Assembly: GCA_963793825.1 (NCBI GenBank)
Contig: CAWCBE010000009.1
Coordinates: 62,001 to 126,000, forward strand
Reading direction: 5' to 3'
From: RYN-230 sp963793825
GTDB taxonomy: Bacteria > Actinomycetota > Actinomycetes > Streptosporangiales > Streptosporangiaceae
Length of the DNA stretch: 64,000 nt
Within the stretch, counting starts at the first letter, position 1. The number at the start of each line of letters is the position of its first letter. This document shows, piece by piece, positions 41,404 to 50,261 of the stretch. The translations under genes and the position numbers were made by a program. The notes under the pieces are model-generated. The model saw only the letters and a program-made list of their open reading frames with translations. It did not search any database and was not told the DNA's origin.

Positions 41404-41601
41404 ATGCCCGGCAGCGCGCCGGGACCGGAAGGTCCCAAGGACGATTTGAAACGGAAGTTCCGCGAAGCACTGGACCGCAAGCGCGGCCAGCAGGCTGCGC
41501 ACAACGACCGTCAGGCCGGGCAGGGCGGCGGGAAGGTATCCGGTGCTCATGGTCCGGCCGGCCAGGGCCGGAAGTCATTCCGGCGCAAGAGTGGCAGCTG
41601 A
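41404..41601 (+). CDS. DUF5302 family small protein
   Basis: This 65-residue, very charged protein reads PKDDLKRKFREALDRKRGQQ, then SGAHGPAGQGRKSFRRKSG, the DUF5302 pattern of actinomycetes. Function is unknown. ATG 41404 follows GAGGAGG. Confidence 0.9.
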   Translation: MPGSAPGPEGPKDDLKRKFREALDRKRGQQAAHNDRQAGQGGGKVSGAHGPAGQGRKSFRRKSGS

Positions 41602-41634
41602 GCGGCAGCCCGGGCGGGGCAGGCGGGGCGGGCG

Positions 41635-42552
41635 GTGACCGGCAGGCTCACCGCGCGGCCCGGCGGGGCCGCCCGGCTCCGGGCACTGCTCGGCTCGGAT
41701 GAGGTCATCCTGGCCCCGGGCGCTTTCGACCCGCTGGCCGCCCGGCTCGTGGAGGAGGCTGGCTTCCCGGCGGTGTACATGACCGGGTTCGGGACGTCGG
41801 CGGCCCTCCTGGGGCGCCCCGATGTGGGCTTGCTGACGATGACCGAGATGGTGGACAACGCCCGGCGGATCGCCGCCTGCGTGGACATCCCGGTGATCGC
41901 CGACGCGGACACCGGCTACGGCAACCCGCTTAACGTGATCCGGACCGTCGCCGCGTACGAGAACGCCGGGGCGGCCGCCATCCACCTGGAAGACCAGGTC
42001 GCGCCGAAGAAGTGCGGCCACATGGAGGGCAAGCTGGTCATCCCGGCGGCGGAGATGGTGCAGAAGGTCCGGGCCGCGGCCGAGGCCCGGGCGTCCGCCG
42101 ATTTCGTCATCATCGCCCGGACCGACGCACGGGCGGTGGAAGGGCTCGCGAGCGCGCTCGACCGGGCCGGGCAGTACCTCCAGGCCGGCGCGGACGTGCT
42201 GTTCATCGAGGCGCTGACCTCCGAGGAGGAGGTCGTGGCCGCGGCCCGCGCCTTCCCCGGAGTCCCCCTGCTGTTCAACTGGGCAGAAGGCGGCAAGACC
42301 CCGCCGGTCAGCCTCGAGCGGCTCCGGCAGCTCGGCTACCGGATCGTGATCTTCCCGATCAGTACGCTGCTCGCGGCCACCGCCGCGATGCGCCGGGTGC
42401 TCCGGGAGATCGCTCGGGCCGGCACACCCGCGGCGATCCTGCCGGAGCTGCCCGGATTCGGCGAGTTCTGCGGCTTCATCGGGCTGCCCGAGGTACGCGA
42501 GACGGAGCAGCGCTACGCCGCCACTGATCCGCCGCCACACCTTCCCGGCTGA
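41635..42552 (+). CDS. Isocitrate lyase / PEP mutase family enzyme
   Basis: This 305-residue enzyme has the family core. FPAVYMTGFGTSAALLGRPD, IPVIADADTGYGNPLNVIRT (metal-binding Asp pair), AAAIHLEDQVAPKKCGHMEG (the KKCGH loop with catalytic Cys) and IIARTDARAVEG are in order. The KKCGH loop indicates a C-C lyase such as 2-methylisocitrate or 2,3-dimethylmalate lyase rather than a phosphomutase. GTG 41635 is the likely start. Its 3' end overlaps the convergent SARP gene by 77 bases. Confidence 0.9.
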   Translation: MTGRLTARPGGAARLRALLGSDEVILAPGAFDPLAARLVEEAGFPAVYMTGFGTSAALLGRPDVGLLTMTEMVDNARRIAACVDIPVIADADTGYGNPLNVIRTVAAYENAGAAAIHLEDQVAPKKCGHMEGKLVIPAAEMVQKVRAAAEARASADFVIIARTDARAVEGLASALDRAGQYLQAGADVLFIEALTSEEEVVAAARAFPGVPLLFNWAEGGKTPPVSLERLRQLGYRIVIFPISTLLAATAAMRRVLREIARAGTPAAILPELPGFGEFCGFIGLPEVRETEQRYAATDPPPHLPG

Positions 42553-43585
42553 CGCTACCCGGCATGGCCCCGCCCAGCAGGGCACCCCCGGCCAGGGCCC
42601 CTCCGGGCAAGGCCCTCCCAGAGAACGCGCTGCCCGGGAGTCCGGTACCAGGGAGACCGCCCCCCGGCGGCACCATGGTCATGAGGGCGCTATCCCCGGT
42701 GAGGATCTGCAACTGCAGGCGGAGCAGGCCGGGGCCGGGCGGCCTGGCCGGCCGGCCAGCCGGTACCGGGCGGGCCTCAGCGAACCGGGCCAGCGCCTCG
42801 GCCCGCCGGCCCGACCGGTACAGCGCCACCATGAGCTGGCCCAGGAACCGCTCGCGCTGCGGATGCTCCCGGATGAGGCCGGTAAGCAGCGGTACCGCCT
42901 CGTAGTGCTGGCCCAGCGCCAGCATCACCTCGACCCGTTCCTCCTGGACGGCCAGCCAGAGCTCGGCCAGACGCTCCCGCTCGGCCGCGGCCCACGGGCC
43001 GGGCACCGCGTGCAGCGGCTGACCGTGGAACCTGGCTACGGCCGCATCCAGGGCCCGCGCCGCGGCGTGCAGCCGCCCGGCGGCACACCAGCCGCGGGCG
43101 CTGGCCAGGTCGCCGTCGAGCAGCCCGGCATCCAGGGCGGCTGGATCGAGCCGGAGCAGGTAACGAGGGCCTCCCTCGGCCGGCACGGAGCCGCCCGGGA
43201 CCGGGCCGGCCGGCGCTGAACTATGCGGCCCGGAGCGGCCCGGTGCCGGGCCATCCGGGGCCAGGCCATCCGGGGCCAGGCCATCCGAAGCCGGGGCGTC
43301 TGGCGCCGTGCCGTCCAGAACTGTGCGCTCGGCGCCGCATCCGTCCAGGACGCCGCGCAGCCCGGTCATGTGCGCGGCCACCCGGCTGGTGGCGCGCCGG
43401 GCCGGCGTCTGCGTGGCCAGGCCGCGGGCGATCTCATCCGCGGCCACGGGCCGGCCGCCGCGCATCGCCAGCATGGCGAGCACGGCCCGTCGCTGTGCCG
43501 ACCCGATCCGCAGCTCCCGCTGGCCCCGCCAGGCCCGCACCGGGCCCAGCAGCTCAATCCGTAGAGTCCCGCAGTCCCCGCTCAC
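42476..43585 (-). CDS. SARP-type transcriptional activator with BTAD domain
   Basis: This 369-residue protein has the OmpR-like winged helix (LRIELLGPVRAWRGQRELRI, then AQRRAVLAMLAMRGGRPVAA) and the bacterial transcriptional activation domain (HAAARALDAAVARFHGQPLH, RERLAELWLAVQEERVEVML, EHPQRERFLGQLMVALYRSG). SARPs activate secondary-metabolite genes, but no such cluster is visible here. Between the domains and at the C-terminus there are Gly/Pro-rich inserts encoded by 15-bp repeats. GTG 43585 is the start. Confidence 0.88.
   Translation of the reverse strand: MSGDCGTLRIELLGPVRAWRGQRELRIGSAQRRAVLAMLAMRGGRPVAADEIARGLATQTPARRATSRVAAHMTGLRGVLDGCGAERTVLDGTAPDAPASDGLAPDGLAPDGPAPGRSGPHSSAPAGPVPGGSVPAEGGPRYLLRLDPAALDAGLLDGDLASARGWCAAGRLHAAARALDAAVARFHGQPLHAVPGPWAAAERERLAELWLAVQEERVEVMLALGQHYEAVPLLTGLIREHPQRERFLGQLMVALYRSGRRAEALARFAEARPVPAGRPARPPGPGLLRLQLQILTGDSALMTMVPPGGGLPGTGLPGSAFSGRALPGGALAGGALLGGAMPGSVSREGVAADQWRRSAAPSRVPRAAR
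43243..43302. repeat. 15-bp in-frame repeats inside the SARP gene
   Basis: Copies of GGGGCCAGGCCATCC on the plus strand encode (G/A)LAPD repeats in the linker of the SARP on the minus strand. The frame is kept. Confidence 0.65.
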
Positions 43586-43800
43586 CCGTTACTCCCCGCA
43601 ACGCCCCGCGCCAGTCTCCCACCGAGGAACGGGCAGCCGCGGCTCCGGGTTCACGGGAATCCAGAAGTTAACCGGGCGGCCGCTTAGCCGTTTCCGTTCG
43701 CTCTCAACGACCGGCCGATGCCACCGGGCTGGCCCGATGAACCCGGCCCCCGGGGGACGCTGGCCACGGTCAGGGAGGGCGGCCGCCATCAGGAGGCAGG

Positions 43801-43925
43801 CCCGGTCAGAGGGCAGGCACGGCCAGAGGGCAGGCCCGGCCAGAGGGCAGGCACGGCCAGAGGGCAGGCACGGCCAGAGGGCAGGCACGGCCAGAGGGCA
43901 GGCACGGCCAGAGGGCAGGCCCGGC
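43801..43925. repeat. 17-bp minisatellite, family 1
   Basis: Seven units of the form C(A/C)CGGCCAGAGGGCAGG run from 43801; the first unit has a GGTC variant. The 17-bp period cycles through all three frames, so the open frames here are not genes. Confidence 0.85.
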
Positions 43926-44040
43926 CAGGAGGCGGCCGTCGTCAGGAGGCGGCCGTCGTCAGGAGGCGGCCGTCGTCAGGAGGCGGCCGTCGTCAGGAGG
44001 CGGCCGTCGTCAGGAGGCGGCCGTCGTCAGGGGGCGGGTG
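43926..44040. repeat. 17-bp minisatellite, family 2
   Basis: At least six units of CAGGAGGCGGCCGTCGT follow directly after family 1, with a degenerate end. Both families share the 17-bp period and the CAG-GG-GC skeleton, suggesting one arose from the other. Confidence 0.85.
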
Positions 44041-44061
44041 CAGGCAGGGGGACGGGTGCTG

Positions 44062-44502
44062 TCAGCCGACCCGGGCGGGCCAGTCGATCCGGACCCAGAC
44101 CACCCAGCCGGTGCACGGGCCGCCGGCCACCCCGGCGTCGCTGACCAGCTGGCCGATGATCTCCAGGCCGTGCTGGCGGCCGTCCAGCTCGGGCGGCCGC
44201 CATACGCCGCCCCCACCGGCGACCTCCAGCCATACATAGTCGCCGGCCCGGATCTCGACCCGGACGGTAAACGTCCCGCCGGGCTGCCCGCTGGCGGAGT
44301 GGGTCACGCAGTTGGCGGCGAGTTCGGACACGCAGAACACCGCATCGTCGGCCACCGGGGCCCCGGCCAGCAGCCCGGCCAGGAACCGTCGCGCCGCCCC
44401 GACCTGGTCCAGCCGTCCGGGGAAGGCCTGCTCATGCGTGCACGGGGGAGCTGCCCGGGCAGCGCCGTCTGTGGCCCGCACCTCGGTCCCGGCGGGTCTC
44501 AT
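44062..44502 (-). CDS. HATPase_c regulatory kinase, RsbW/anti-sigma-like
   Basis: This 146-residue GHKL protein has the N-box AVFCVSELAANCVTHSASGQ, the region VWLEVAGGGGVWRPP and HGLEIIGQLVSDAG as G2 box. The G1 Asp appears replaced (EVAGGGG), so ATP binding may be altered. ATG 44502 follows GGGGGAGG. Its 3' end is 20 bases from the 17-bp repeat array. Confidence 0.85.
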   Translation of the reverse strand: MRPAGTEVRATDGAARAAPPCTHEQAFPGRLDQVGAARRFLAGLLAGAPVADDAVFCVSELAANCVTHSASGQPGGTFTVRVEIRAGDYVWLEVAGGGGVWRPPELDGRQHGLEIIGQLVSDAGVAGGPCTGWVVWVRIDWPARVG

Positions 44503-44683
44503 GAGTCCTCCCCCACGGTCGACTGCCACTACCCCTTGCTCACGGAATAGCGCGGCAAACACAGCGCAACGGATAATTCGTTACGAAAAATAAGGCGGTT
44601 GACCTGCGTCGGAGTGCTGGCCGGTGCCCGTTGCGGCCGTGCGCCGGGGTTCTGGTTAGCTTGACGGCGAGGAGGCTCAGCCG

Positions 44684-45508
44684 GTGCAGACGGCGTTCGT
44701 GCTTGGTGGCGGAGGCGTGCTCGGCGCGCACGAGGTGGGCATGCTGCGGGCGCTGGCCCAGGCTGGCGTGCGGCCCGACCTGGTCGTCGGGACATCCGTG
44801 GGCGCAATCAACGGCGCCATGGTCGCGGCCGACCCGGGTTCCGCCGCCGCCCGGCTGGCCGAGCTCTGGCAGGGCGAGGCGCTGCAGCAGGCGTTCCGGG
44901 AGACGCTGTGGGGCCGGGCCGTCCGGCTCGCCCGCTCCGGGACCCACCTGCACTCGATCGAGCCGCTGCGCCACATGCTGGACGAGGCGCTGCCCGGCGG
45001 CACGTTCGCCGACCTGGCCGTCCCGTTCCACTGTGTCGCAGCCAGCATCGAGGATGCGGCCGCCCGGTGGTTCAGCGACGGGCCCGTCGTGCCGGCCGTG
45101 CTCGCGTCGTGCGCGGTTCCCGGGCTGCTGCCCCCGGTGGAGGTGGACGGCCGCCACTACTTCGACGGCGGGCTGGTCGATTCGATCCCGGTCGGCCGTG
45201 CGGTGGCACTGGGCGCGCGCACCGTCTGGGTGCTGCACGTAGGCCGGATCGAGCGCCCGCTGACGGTGCCGCGCCGGCCCTGGGAAGTGGGCCTGGTCGC
45301 GTTCGAGATCGCCCGGCGGCACCGCTTCCACGAGGAGATGGCCTCGCTGCCGGCGGGCGTGCAGGTGCACGTGCTACCGTCCGGCGCGGACCCGCGGCCG
45401 CCTGATCTGTCCCAGCTGAGGTACCGCGACCGGGCTAAGGTCGGGCTACGGATGGAACGCGCCTACCAGGCGTCCGCGAGTTACCTCGCCGAACTGGCCG
45501 GGCACTAA
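44684..45508 (+). CDS. Patatin-like phospholipase
   Basis: This 274-residue lipid acyl hydrolase has the oxyanion loop VLGGGGVLGAHEVGML, the nucleophile GTSVGAINGA and the catalytic Asp in YFDGGLVDSIPVG. It is the size of bacterial RssA/patatin proteins. GTG 44684 begins the protein. The acyltransferase gene starts 29 bases downstream, so the two may remodel membrane lipids together. Confidence 0.93.
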   Translation: MQTAFVLGGGGVLGAHEVGMLRALAQAGVRPDLVVGTSVGAINGAMVAADPGSAAARLAELWQGEALQQAFRETLWGRAVRLARSGTHLHSIEPLRHMLDEALPGGTFADLAVPFHCVAASIEDAAARWFSDGPVVPAVLASCAVPGLLPPVEVDGRHYFDGGLVDSIPVGRAVALGARTVWVLHVGRIERPLTVPRRPWEVGLVAFEIARRHRFHEEMASLPAGVQVHVLPSGADPRPPDLSQLRYRDRAKVGLRMERAYQASASYLAELAGH

Positions 45509-45537
45509 CCGCCCAGCCGCGAGCGGAGGGACCGGGC

Positions 45538-46659
45538 ATGCTGCCACCCAGGCTGGTCCGACGGCTGGTGCTGGCGCCGCTGGCGGTCGCCATCGCCGCG
45601 GCCATCGTGGTGCTGTTCCCGCCACTCGCCCTGCTCGCCGTGCTGCTCGGGGTCCTGAGCCGGTCCCGCCCACACCGGATGCGGGCGCTCCGGCTGCTCA
45701 CCTTCGCGCTGATCTGGCTGGCCGCCGAGACCGCGACCCTGTTCATGTCCCTCGGGCTGTGGATCGCCAGCGGCTTCGGCGGGCGGCTGCGCACCGAGCC
45801 GTACCAGACCCGGCACTACGCGCTGATGGAGTGGTACCTGGGCCGGCTCTACCGTGCGGCCGGCCGCACGCTGGGACTCCAGGTGAAGGTGGAGGAGCCG
45901 GACCTCACCCCGGCCGAGCAGGCCGCCCGGCTGGCTCGCCCGGTCATCGTGCTCAGCCGTCACGCCGGGCCGGGTGACTCACTGCTCCTGGTGCACCACC
46001 TGCTGACCGTTTACGGTCGGCGGCCGCGGATTGTCATGAAAGCGTCGCTCCAGCTCGACCCGAGCGTGGACGTGGTAGCCAACCGGGTGCCCAACGTGTT
46101 CATCAGCCACCGGCAGGCCGGCGAGCACGTGTTCGTGGAGCAGATCCGGCGGCTGGCCAGCGGCCTCGACCAGGCCGGGGCGCTGGTGATCTTCCCGGAA
46201 GGCGGCAACTGGACGCCGGGCCGGTGGCGCCGCGGCATCCGGCGGCTGGAGCGGAGCGGGCGCGCTGACCTGGCCGAGCGGGCCAGCCAGATGCCGCACC
46301 TGCTGCCGCCGCGGGCCGGCGGCGCGCTGTCCGCCATCGCCGCCTGCCCCGGGGCGGACGTGATCTTCGTGGCACACGCCGGCCTGGACAAGCTGGTCAG
46401 TATCTCCGATATCTGGCGCAGCCTGCCGATCCGGCAGGTGGTCCAGGCCCAGTGGTGGCGGGTGCCCGCTGCCGAGGTGCCACGGGCGGCCGTCCAGGAG
46501 GAGCAGGTGCGCTGGCTGTATGACTGGTGGCAGCGCATCGACGACTGGATCGACCGCAGTGAGGGAGACCAGACCGGGCGACCCCGCTCAGTGTCCCCGG
46601 ATTCGGTGTTACCCTTTCCCGCAGGCCATTTCCGGCGTGAATTCATTGCAGGCGGTTAG
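45538..46659 (+). CDS. PlsC-like 1-acylglycerol-phosphate acyltransferase
   Basis: This 373-residue protein has N-terminal membrane segments (about 12-40 and 58-80). The acyltransferase motifs are VIVLSRHAGPGDSLLL (HxxxxD variant), RVPNVFISHRQAG and VIFPEGGNWTP (EGG in motif III). It probably acylates lysophosphatidic acid or a related lipid. ATG 45538 has GGAGGG upstream. Confidence 0.85.
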   Translation: MLPPRLVRRLVLAPLAVAIAAAIVVLFPPLALLAVLLGVLSRSRPHRMRALRLLTFALIWLAAETATLFMSLGLWIASGFGGRLRTEPYQTRHYALMEWYLGRLYRAAGRTLGLQVKVEEPDLTPAEQAARLARPVIVLSRHAGPGDSLLLVHHLLTVYGRRPRIVMKASLQLDPSVDVVANRVPNVFISHRQAGEHVFVEQIRRLASGLDQAGALVIFPEGGNWTPGRWRRGIRRLERSGRADLAERASQMPHLLPPRAGGALSAIAACPGADVIFVAHAGLDKLVSISDIWRSLPIRQVVQAQWWRVPAAEVPRAAVQEEQVRWLYDWWQRIDDWIDRSEGDQTGRPRSVSPDSVLPFPAGHFRREFIAGG

Positions 46660-46677
46660 CCGCGCGGGAGGCACACC

Positions 46678-47310
46678 GTGCAGGTCGGGAGCGGCGCGAG
46701 TGGCGGCACGCCCGCTCCGCCGGGGCAGGACCCCGCGGTGCCTACCACCGCCAAGATCCTCGTCGCGGGCGGATTCGGGGTCGGCAAGACCACCCTGGTC
46801 GGCGCGGTGAGCGAGATCCGGCCGCTGCGCACCGAGGAGACGCTGAGCGACCGCAGCGTCGGCATCGATGACCTCAGCGGGGTGGACCGCAAGAACACGA
46901 CCACCGTGGCGATGGACTTCGGCCGGATCAGCTTCCACGCCCGGCTGACGCTGTACCTGTTCGGCACGCCGGGGCAGGAGCGGTTCTGGTTCATGTGGGA
47001 CGAGCTTTGCTACGGCGCGCTTGGCGCGGTGATCCTGGCCGACACCCGGCGGCTGGCCGACTGCTTCGCCTCGGTCAACTACTTCGAGCAGCGCGGGACC
47101 CCATTCGTGGTCGCGGTCAACTGCTTCGACGGCGCCCCGCACTACGAGGCCGCGGAGGTGCGCGGCGCGCTCGACCTCGACCCCGGGGTGCCGCTGCTGC
47201 TCTGCGACGCCCGGGATCGGGAATCGGCCAAGCGGGTCCTCATCACCCTGGTGCAGTACCTGCTCGCCCGGACCGGGGGCGCGGAGCAGGCCCCCCTCCC
47301 GGCCGGGTGA
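46678..47310 (+). CDS. CvnD-type small GTPase
   Basis: This 210-residue GTP-binding protein has G1 ILVAGGFGVGKTTLVGAVSE, switch I TTTVAMDFGRI, G3 LFGTPGQERFWFMWDEL and an NCFD motif where Ras-like proteins have NKxD. This is the CvnD/MglA-like pattern of actinomycete conservons, but the CvnA, B and C partners are not present. GTG 46678 is the start. Confidence 0.88.
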   Translation: MQVGSGASGGTPAPPGQDPAVPTTAKILVAGGFGVGKTTLVGAVSEIRPLRTEETLSDRSVGIDDLSGVDRKNTTTVAMDFGRISFHARLTLYLFGTPGQERFWFMWDELCYGALGAVILADTRRLADCFASVNYFEQRGTPFVVAVNCFDGAPHYEAAEVRGALDLDPGVPLLLCDARDRESAKRVLITLVQYLLARTGGAEQAPLPAG

Positions 47311-47441
47311 CCCGCGGCCCGGTCAGGATGCCCGGCAGCGCCGCGCGGATCTGGACGTGCAGCAGCGTGTAGAACCGGGTCGCGCCGAGGGTCCGCGCGC
47401 ACAGCCGCAGGTCCTCCGGGACCTCGTCGAGCGCGGCTTAA
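47311..47441 (-). pseudogene. Fragment of an ABC transporter permease
   Basis: The minus strand encodes EVPEDLRLCARTLGATRFYT, then LLHVQIRAALPGILTGPRV. This is the cytoplasmic EAA loop of a binding-protein-dependent permease (G at fixed distance from LPG). No flanking membrane segments remain on either side. Confidence 0.65.
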
Positions 47442-47905
47442 TTTGTATTTCGGTTTGGAAGCCTCTGGTGACCGCGGGAGCGGGAGGGACGGGCCGCGGC
47501 CGAGGGGAGGACGGGCGGCCCGGAGCGCCGGAATCGGCCCCCGGACGACCTTCCCGCCGGCGAATTCCCCGGGCCCGGAATGATCTGGCAATGACCGGCG
47601 TTATGCAGTACAGTTACGGCGGGCGAAGATTTCCGCCGTCACGGCGCACGTGCCTCGCCAGAATCGCCGCCAGCCAGTTCCGCTGGCCGGCCGGATTCCT
47701 TGCCAGGACTGCCAGCCAGGCTGCTTTCCCTAGCTCCGTTCCGGGCGTTCTCCCAGCCCAAGCGTTGAGCGATGACCACGAACGGGCCGTTGGGCTGGTG
47801 TCCGAGGAATTTCCTGGCGTCCGGCACGTGTGCATTTCCGCAGCGCCTACCGGCGCTATTCCGGCGTGCCTTAATAACGGCCGCCCGTCGAAGGGATTGC
47901 CCCTG
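47442..47905 (+). promoter_or_regulatory. Long leader region of rho
   Basis: About 460 bases precede the rho start and contain no supported gene. It is more AT-rich, with AATTTGTATTTCGGTTTGG at its start. Long leaders with Rho-dependent autoregulation are known for rho genes, so this is a candidate control region. Confidence 0.4.
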
Positions 47906-49168
47906 ATGACCACAGCTACCTATCAGCCGCCCGCGGCCGGCCAGGCCCGGCCGCGCCGCGCGCAACCGCCCGACCGGGCCACCCAGCAGCGGGCCCGGCC
48001 GGCGCAGCAAACGGCCCGGCCGGCGCAGCAGCCCCCGGACGCGTCGGCACCCACCGAACCGGTGACCGGGCTACTCGACACCGGCGACGGCACCACCGCA
48101 TTCCTCCACCTGAGCGGCTACCAGCGGGGCCCGGACGACGTGTCCGTGCCCGCCGCCCTGATCCGGCAGCACGGGCTGCGCCCGGGCGACCAGGTCAGCG
48201 GGGCCGCGCAGGCGGCCCGCCCGGGCAAGGCCCGGGACCGGCACCCGTCGCTGGCCCGGGTGGACAGCGTCAACGGGCTGCCCCCGGGGCAGGCGGCGCG
48301 GCGGCCCGCCTTCGCGGCCCTCACCCCGCTGCACCCGCAGCAGCGGCTCCGGCTGGAATCACCGGCCGGCTCCCCCACCGCCCGGATCATCGACCTGGTC
48401 ACCCCGATCGGGAAGGGCCAGCGCGGGCTCATCGTGTCCCCGCCCAAGGCGGGCAAGACCCTGATCCTGGCCGCCATCGCGGCGGCGGTCGCGGCCAACC
48501 ACCCGGAAGTGCACCTGATGATGGTGCTGGTCGGCGAGCGGCCCGAGGAAGTCACCGACCTGCGCCGCTCGGTGCAGGGTGAGGTCGTCTACTCGACGTT
48601 CGACCAGCCGGCCCACGAGCACGTCGCGGTGGCCGAACTGGCCATCGAGCGGGCCAAGCGGCTGGTCGAGATGGGCCGCGACGTCGTCGTGCTGCTCGAC
48701 TCCATCACCCGGCTGGGCCGCGCATACAATCTCGCGGCCCCGTCCAGCAGCCGCATCCTGGCCGGCGGCGTCGCCGTCGGCGCACTATACCCGCCGCGCA
48801 AGCTGCTCGGCGCCGCGCGCAACCTGGAGGACGGCGGCTCGCTGACCCTGCTGTGCACCGCCCTGGTGGAGACCGGCTCCCGGATGGACGACGTGTTCTT
48901 CGAGGAGTTCAAGGGCACCGGGAACATGGAGCTGCGGCTGCGCCGCGACCTGGCCGAGAAGCGCATCTTCCCGGCCATCGACGTGGCCGCGTCCAGCACC
49001 CGCCGGGACGACCTGCTGCTCCCGCCCGCCGAGCTGGAGGCCACGGCCCGGCTGCGCCGGGTGCTCACCGAACTGGACCCGCAGCAGGCCATCGAGCTGC
49101 TGCGGGACAAGGCCCGCGACACCGCGTCCAACGCCGAGTTCCTCGGCCAGGTCCAGCGGGCCGCCTAA
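47906..49168 (+). CDS. rho: Transcription termination factor Rho, compact form
   Basis: This 420-residue Rho is a hexameric RNA helicase that ends transcription. The N-terminal 45 residues are Pro/Gln/Arg-rich and low-complexity. The RNA-binding cold-shock fold follows (GLLDTGDGTTAFLHLSGYQR, then GPDDVSVPAALIRQHGLRPG). The ATPase has Walker A VSPPKAGKTL (Lys184), MMVLVGERPEEVTD, Walker B DVVVLLDSITRLGRAYN and KGTGNMELRLRRDLAEKRIF. The Rho_N domain and the large basic insert of the usual actinobacterial Rho (about 600-700 residues) are missing. It may be a second Rho beside a housekeeping one. ATG 47906 follows AAGGG. Confidence 0.92.
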   Translation: MTTATYQPPAAGQARPRRAQPPDRATQQRARPAQQTARPAQQPPDASAPTEPVTGLLDTGDGTTAFLHLSGYQRGPDDVSVPAALIRQHGLRPGDQVSGAAQAARPGKARDRHPSLARVDSVNGLPPGQAARRPAFAALTPLHPQQRLRLESPAGSPTARIIDLVTPIGKGQRGLIVSPPKAGKTLILAAIAAAVAANHPEVHLMMVLVGERPEEVTDLRRSVQGEVVYSTFDQPAHEHVAVAELAIERAKRLVEMGRDVVVLLDSITRLGRAYNLAAPSSSRILAGGVAVGALYPPRKLLGAARNLEDGGSLTLLCTALVETGSRMDDVFFEEFKGTGNMELRLRRDLAEKRIFPAIDVAASSTRRDDLLLPPAELEATARLRRVLTELDPQQAIELLRDKARDTASNAEFLGQVQRAA

Positions 49169-49319
49169 GCCGCGCTGCGGCCACCCTTGACCGGCTGACC
49201 CGGCCGGGCTACCGTGGCCAAATTCGTCAGCCAAGATTGTCGCCAAAATCAGCTGAACGCTCGGCGCCACCCAGACCCCCAGGGGATCGCATGCCCCATG
49301 ACGTGCGGCCCGCTGCTCC

Positions 49320-50261
49320 ATGCTGAGCAGCACCGAGCCTTCCGGCTGGGCCCGCGGGATGGTCCGCGGCGCCTATGACCTGCACGTGCACGTGGAACCG
49401 GATGTCATGCGCCGCCGGGTCACCGACCTGCAGCTGGCCCGCCGGTGCGCGGAGCTCGGGCTGGCCGGGTTCGCGCTCAAGTCGCACTACGTGCCGACCG
49501 GCGAGCGCGCCGCGGTGCTGAACGAGGCGCTGGGCGGCGCGGTCCGGGTGCTGGGCACGCTGACCCTCAACGCCTCGGTGGGCGGGATGAACCCGCTCGC
49601 GGTCGAGATCGCCGCCCGGGAGGGCACCCGTATCGTCTGGCTGCCGACCCTGGACGCGGCCAACCACCGCGCCCGGCATGCCGATCTCCCCGAGGGGGCG
49701 ACGCCCCCCATGTGGCTGGCCCTGCAACGCGATCTCGACGCCCAGGGCATCACGGTGGCTCCGGTGCCGGTGCTCGGCCCGGACGGCCGGCCGCTGCCTG
49801 CCACCCAGGAGGTGCTCCGGCTGGCCGCGCGGCACCAGCTGGTGGTGGCCACCGGCCACCTCTCTGCCGGGGAGGCCCGGACGGTGGCCGAGGCCGCGCT
49901 CCAGGCCGGGGTGCGGCACGTCATCATCACCCACCCGGAGTTCCCGCAACAGGACATGACCCTGGCCGACCAGCAGGCGCTGGCCCGCCAGGGGGCGTTC
50001 CTGGAGCGGTGCTTCACCACGCCGTTCACCGGCAAGTACGACTGGCCCCAGATGGTGGCGAACATCCGGGCCACCGGGCCGGAGCACACCATCATCACCA
50101 CGGACCTGGGCCAGCCGGCCAACCCTCCGGTGGAGGACGGGCTGCCGCTGATGGCCGACGCGCTGCGCGCGGCCGGATTCACTGACGAGGAGATCAGCAC
50201 CATGATCGTGTCCAACAGCCGGCTGCTGGCCGGGCCCGGGCCACGCGACGGGACGCCGTGA
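49320..50261 (+). CDS. DUF6282 family amidohydrolase-like protein
   Basis: This 313-residue protein has metal-site motifs of the PHP/amidohydrolase type: YDLHVHVEPDVMRRR, FALKSHYVPTGERA, VVATGHLSAGEAR, VIITHPEF and TIITTDLGQPANPPVEDGLP. It leads an operon of overlapping genes for aromatic breakdown and is probably a hydrolase of a pathway intermediate. The stop overlaps the next start (GTGA). Confidence 0.85.
   Translation: MLSSTEPSGWARGMVRGAYDLHVHVEPDVMRRRVTDLQLARRCAELGLAGFALKSHYVPTGERAAVLNEALGGAVRVLGTLTLNASVGGMNPLAVEIAAREGTRIVWLPTLDAANHRARHADLPEGATPPMWLALQRDLDAQGITVAPVPVLGPDGRPLPATQEVLRLAARHQLVVATGHLSAGEARTVAEAALQAGVRHVIITHPEFPQQDMTLADQQALARQGAFLERCFTTPFTGKYDWPQMVANIRATGPEHTIITTDLGQPANPPVEDGLPLMADALRAAGFTDEEISTMIVSNSRLLAGPGPRDGTP

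Noticed and set aside
42564..42905. 113-codon plus-strand gene after the isocitrate-lyase-family gene
   Set aside because: It is antisense to the SARP C-terminus and made of its repeats.
43801..44040. CRISPR array
   Set aside because: Units abut with no unique spacers and no cas genes are near.
43718..44239. Repetitive plus-strand proteins in the 17-bp arrays
   Set aside because: A 17-bp period reads through all three frames, so the open frames are by-products of the repeats.
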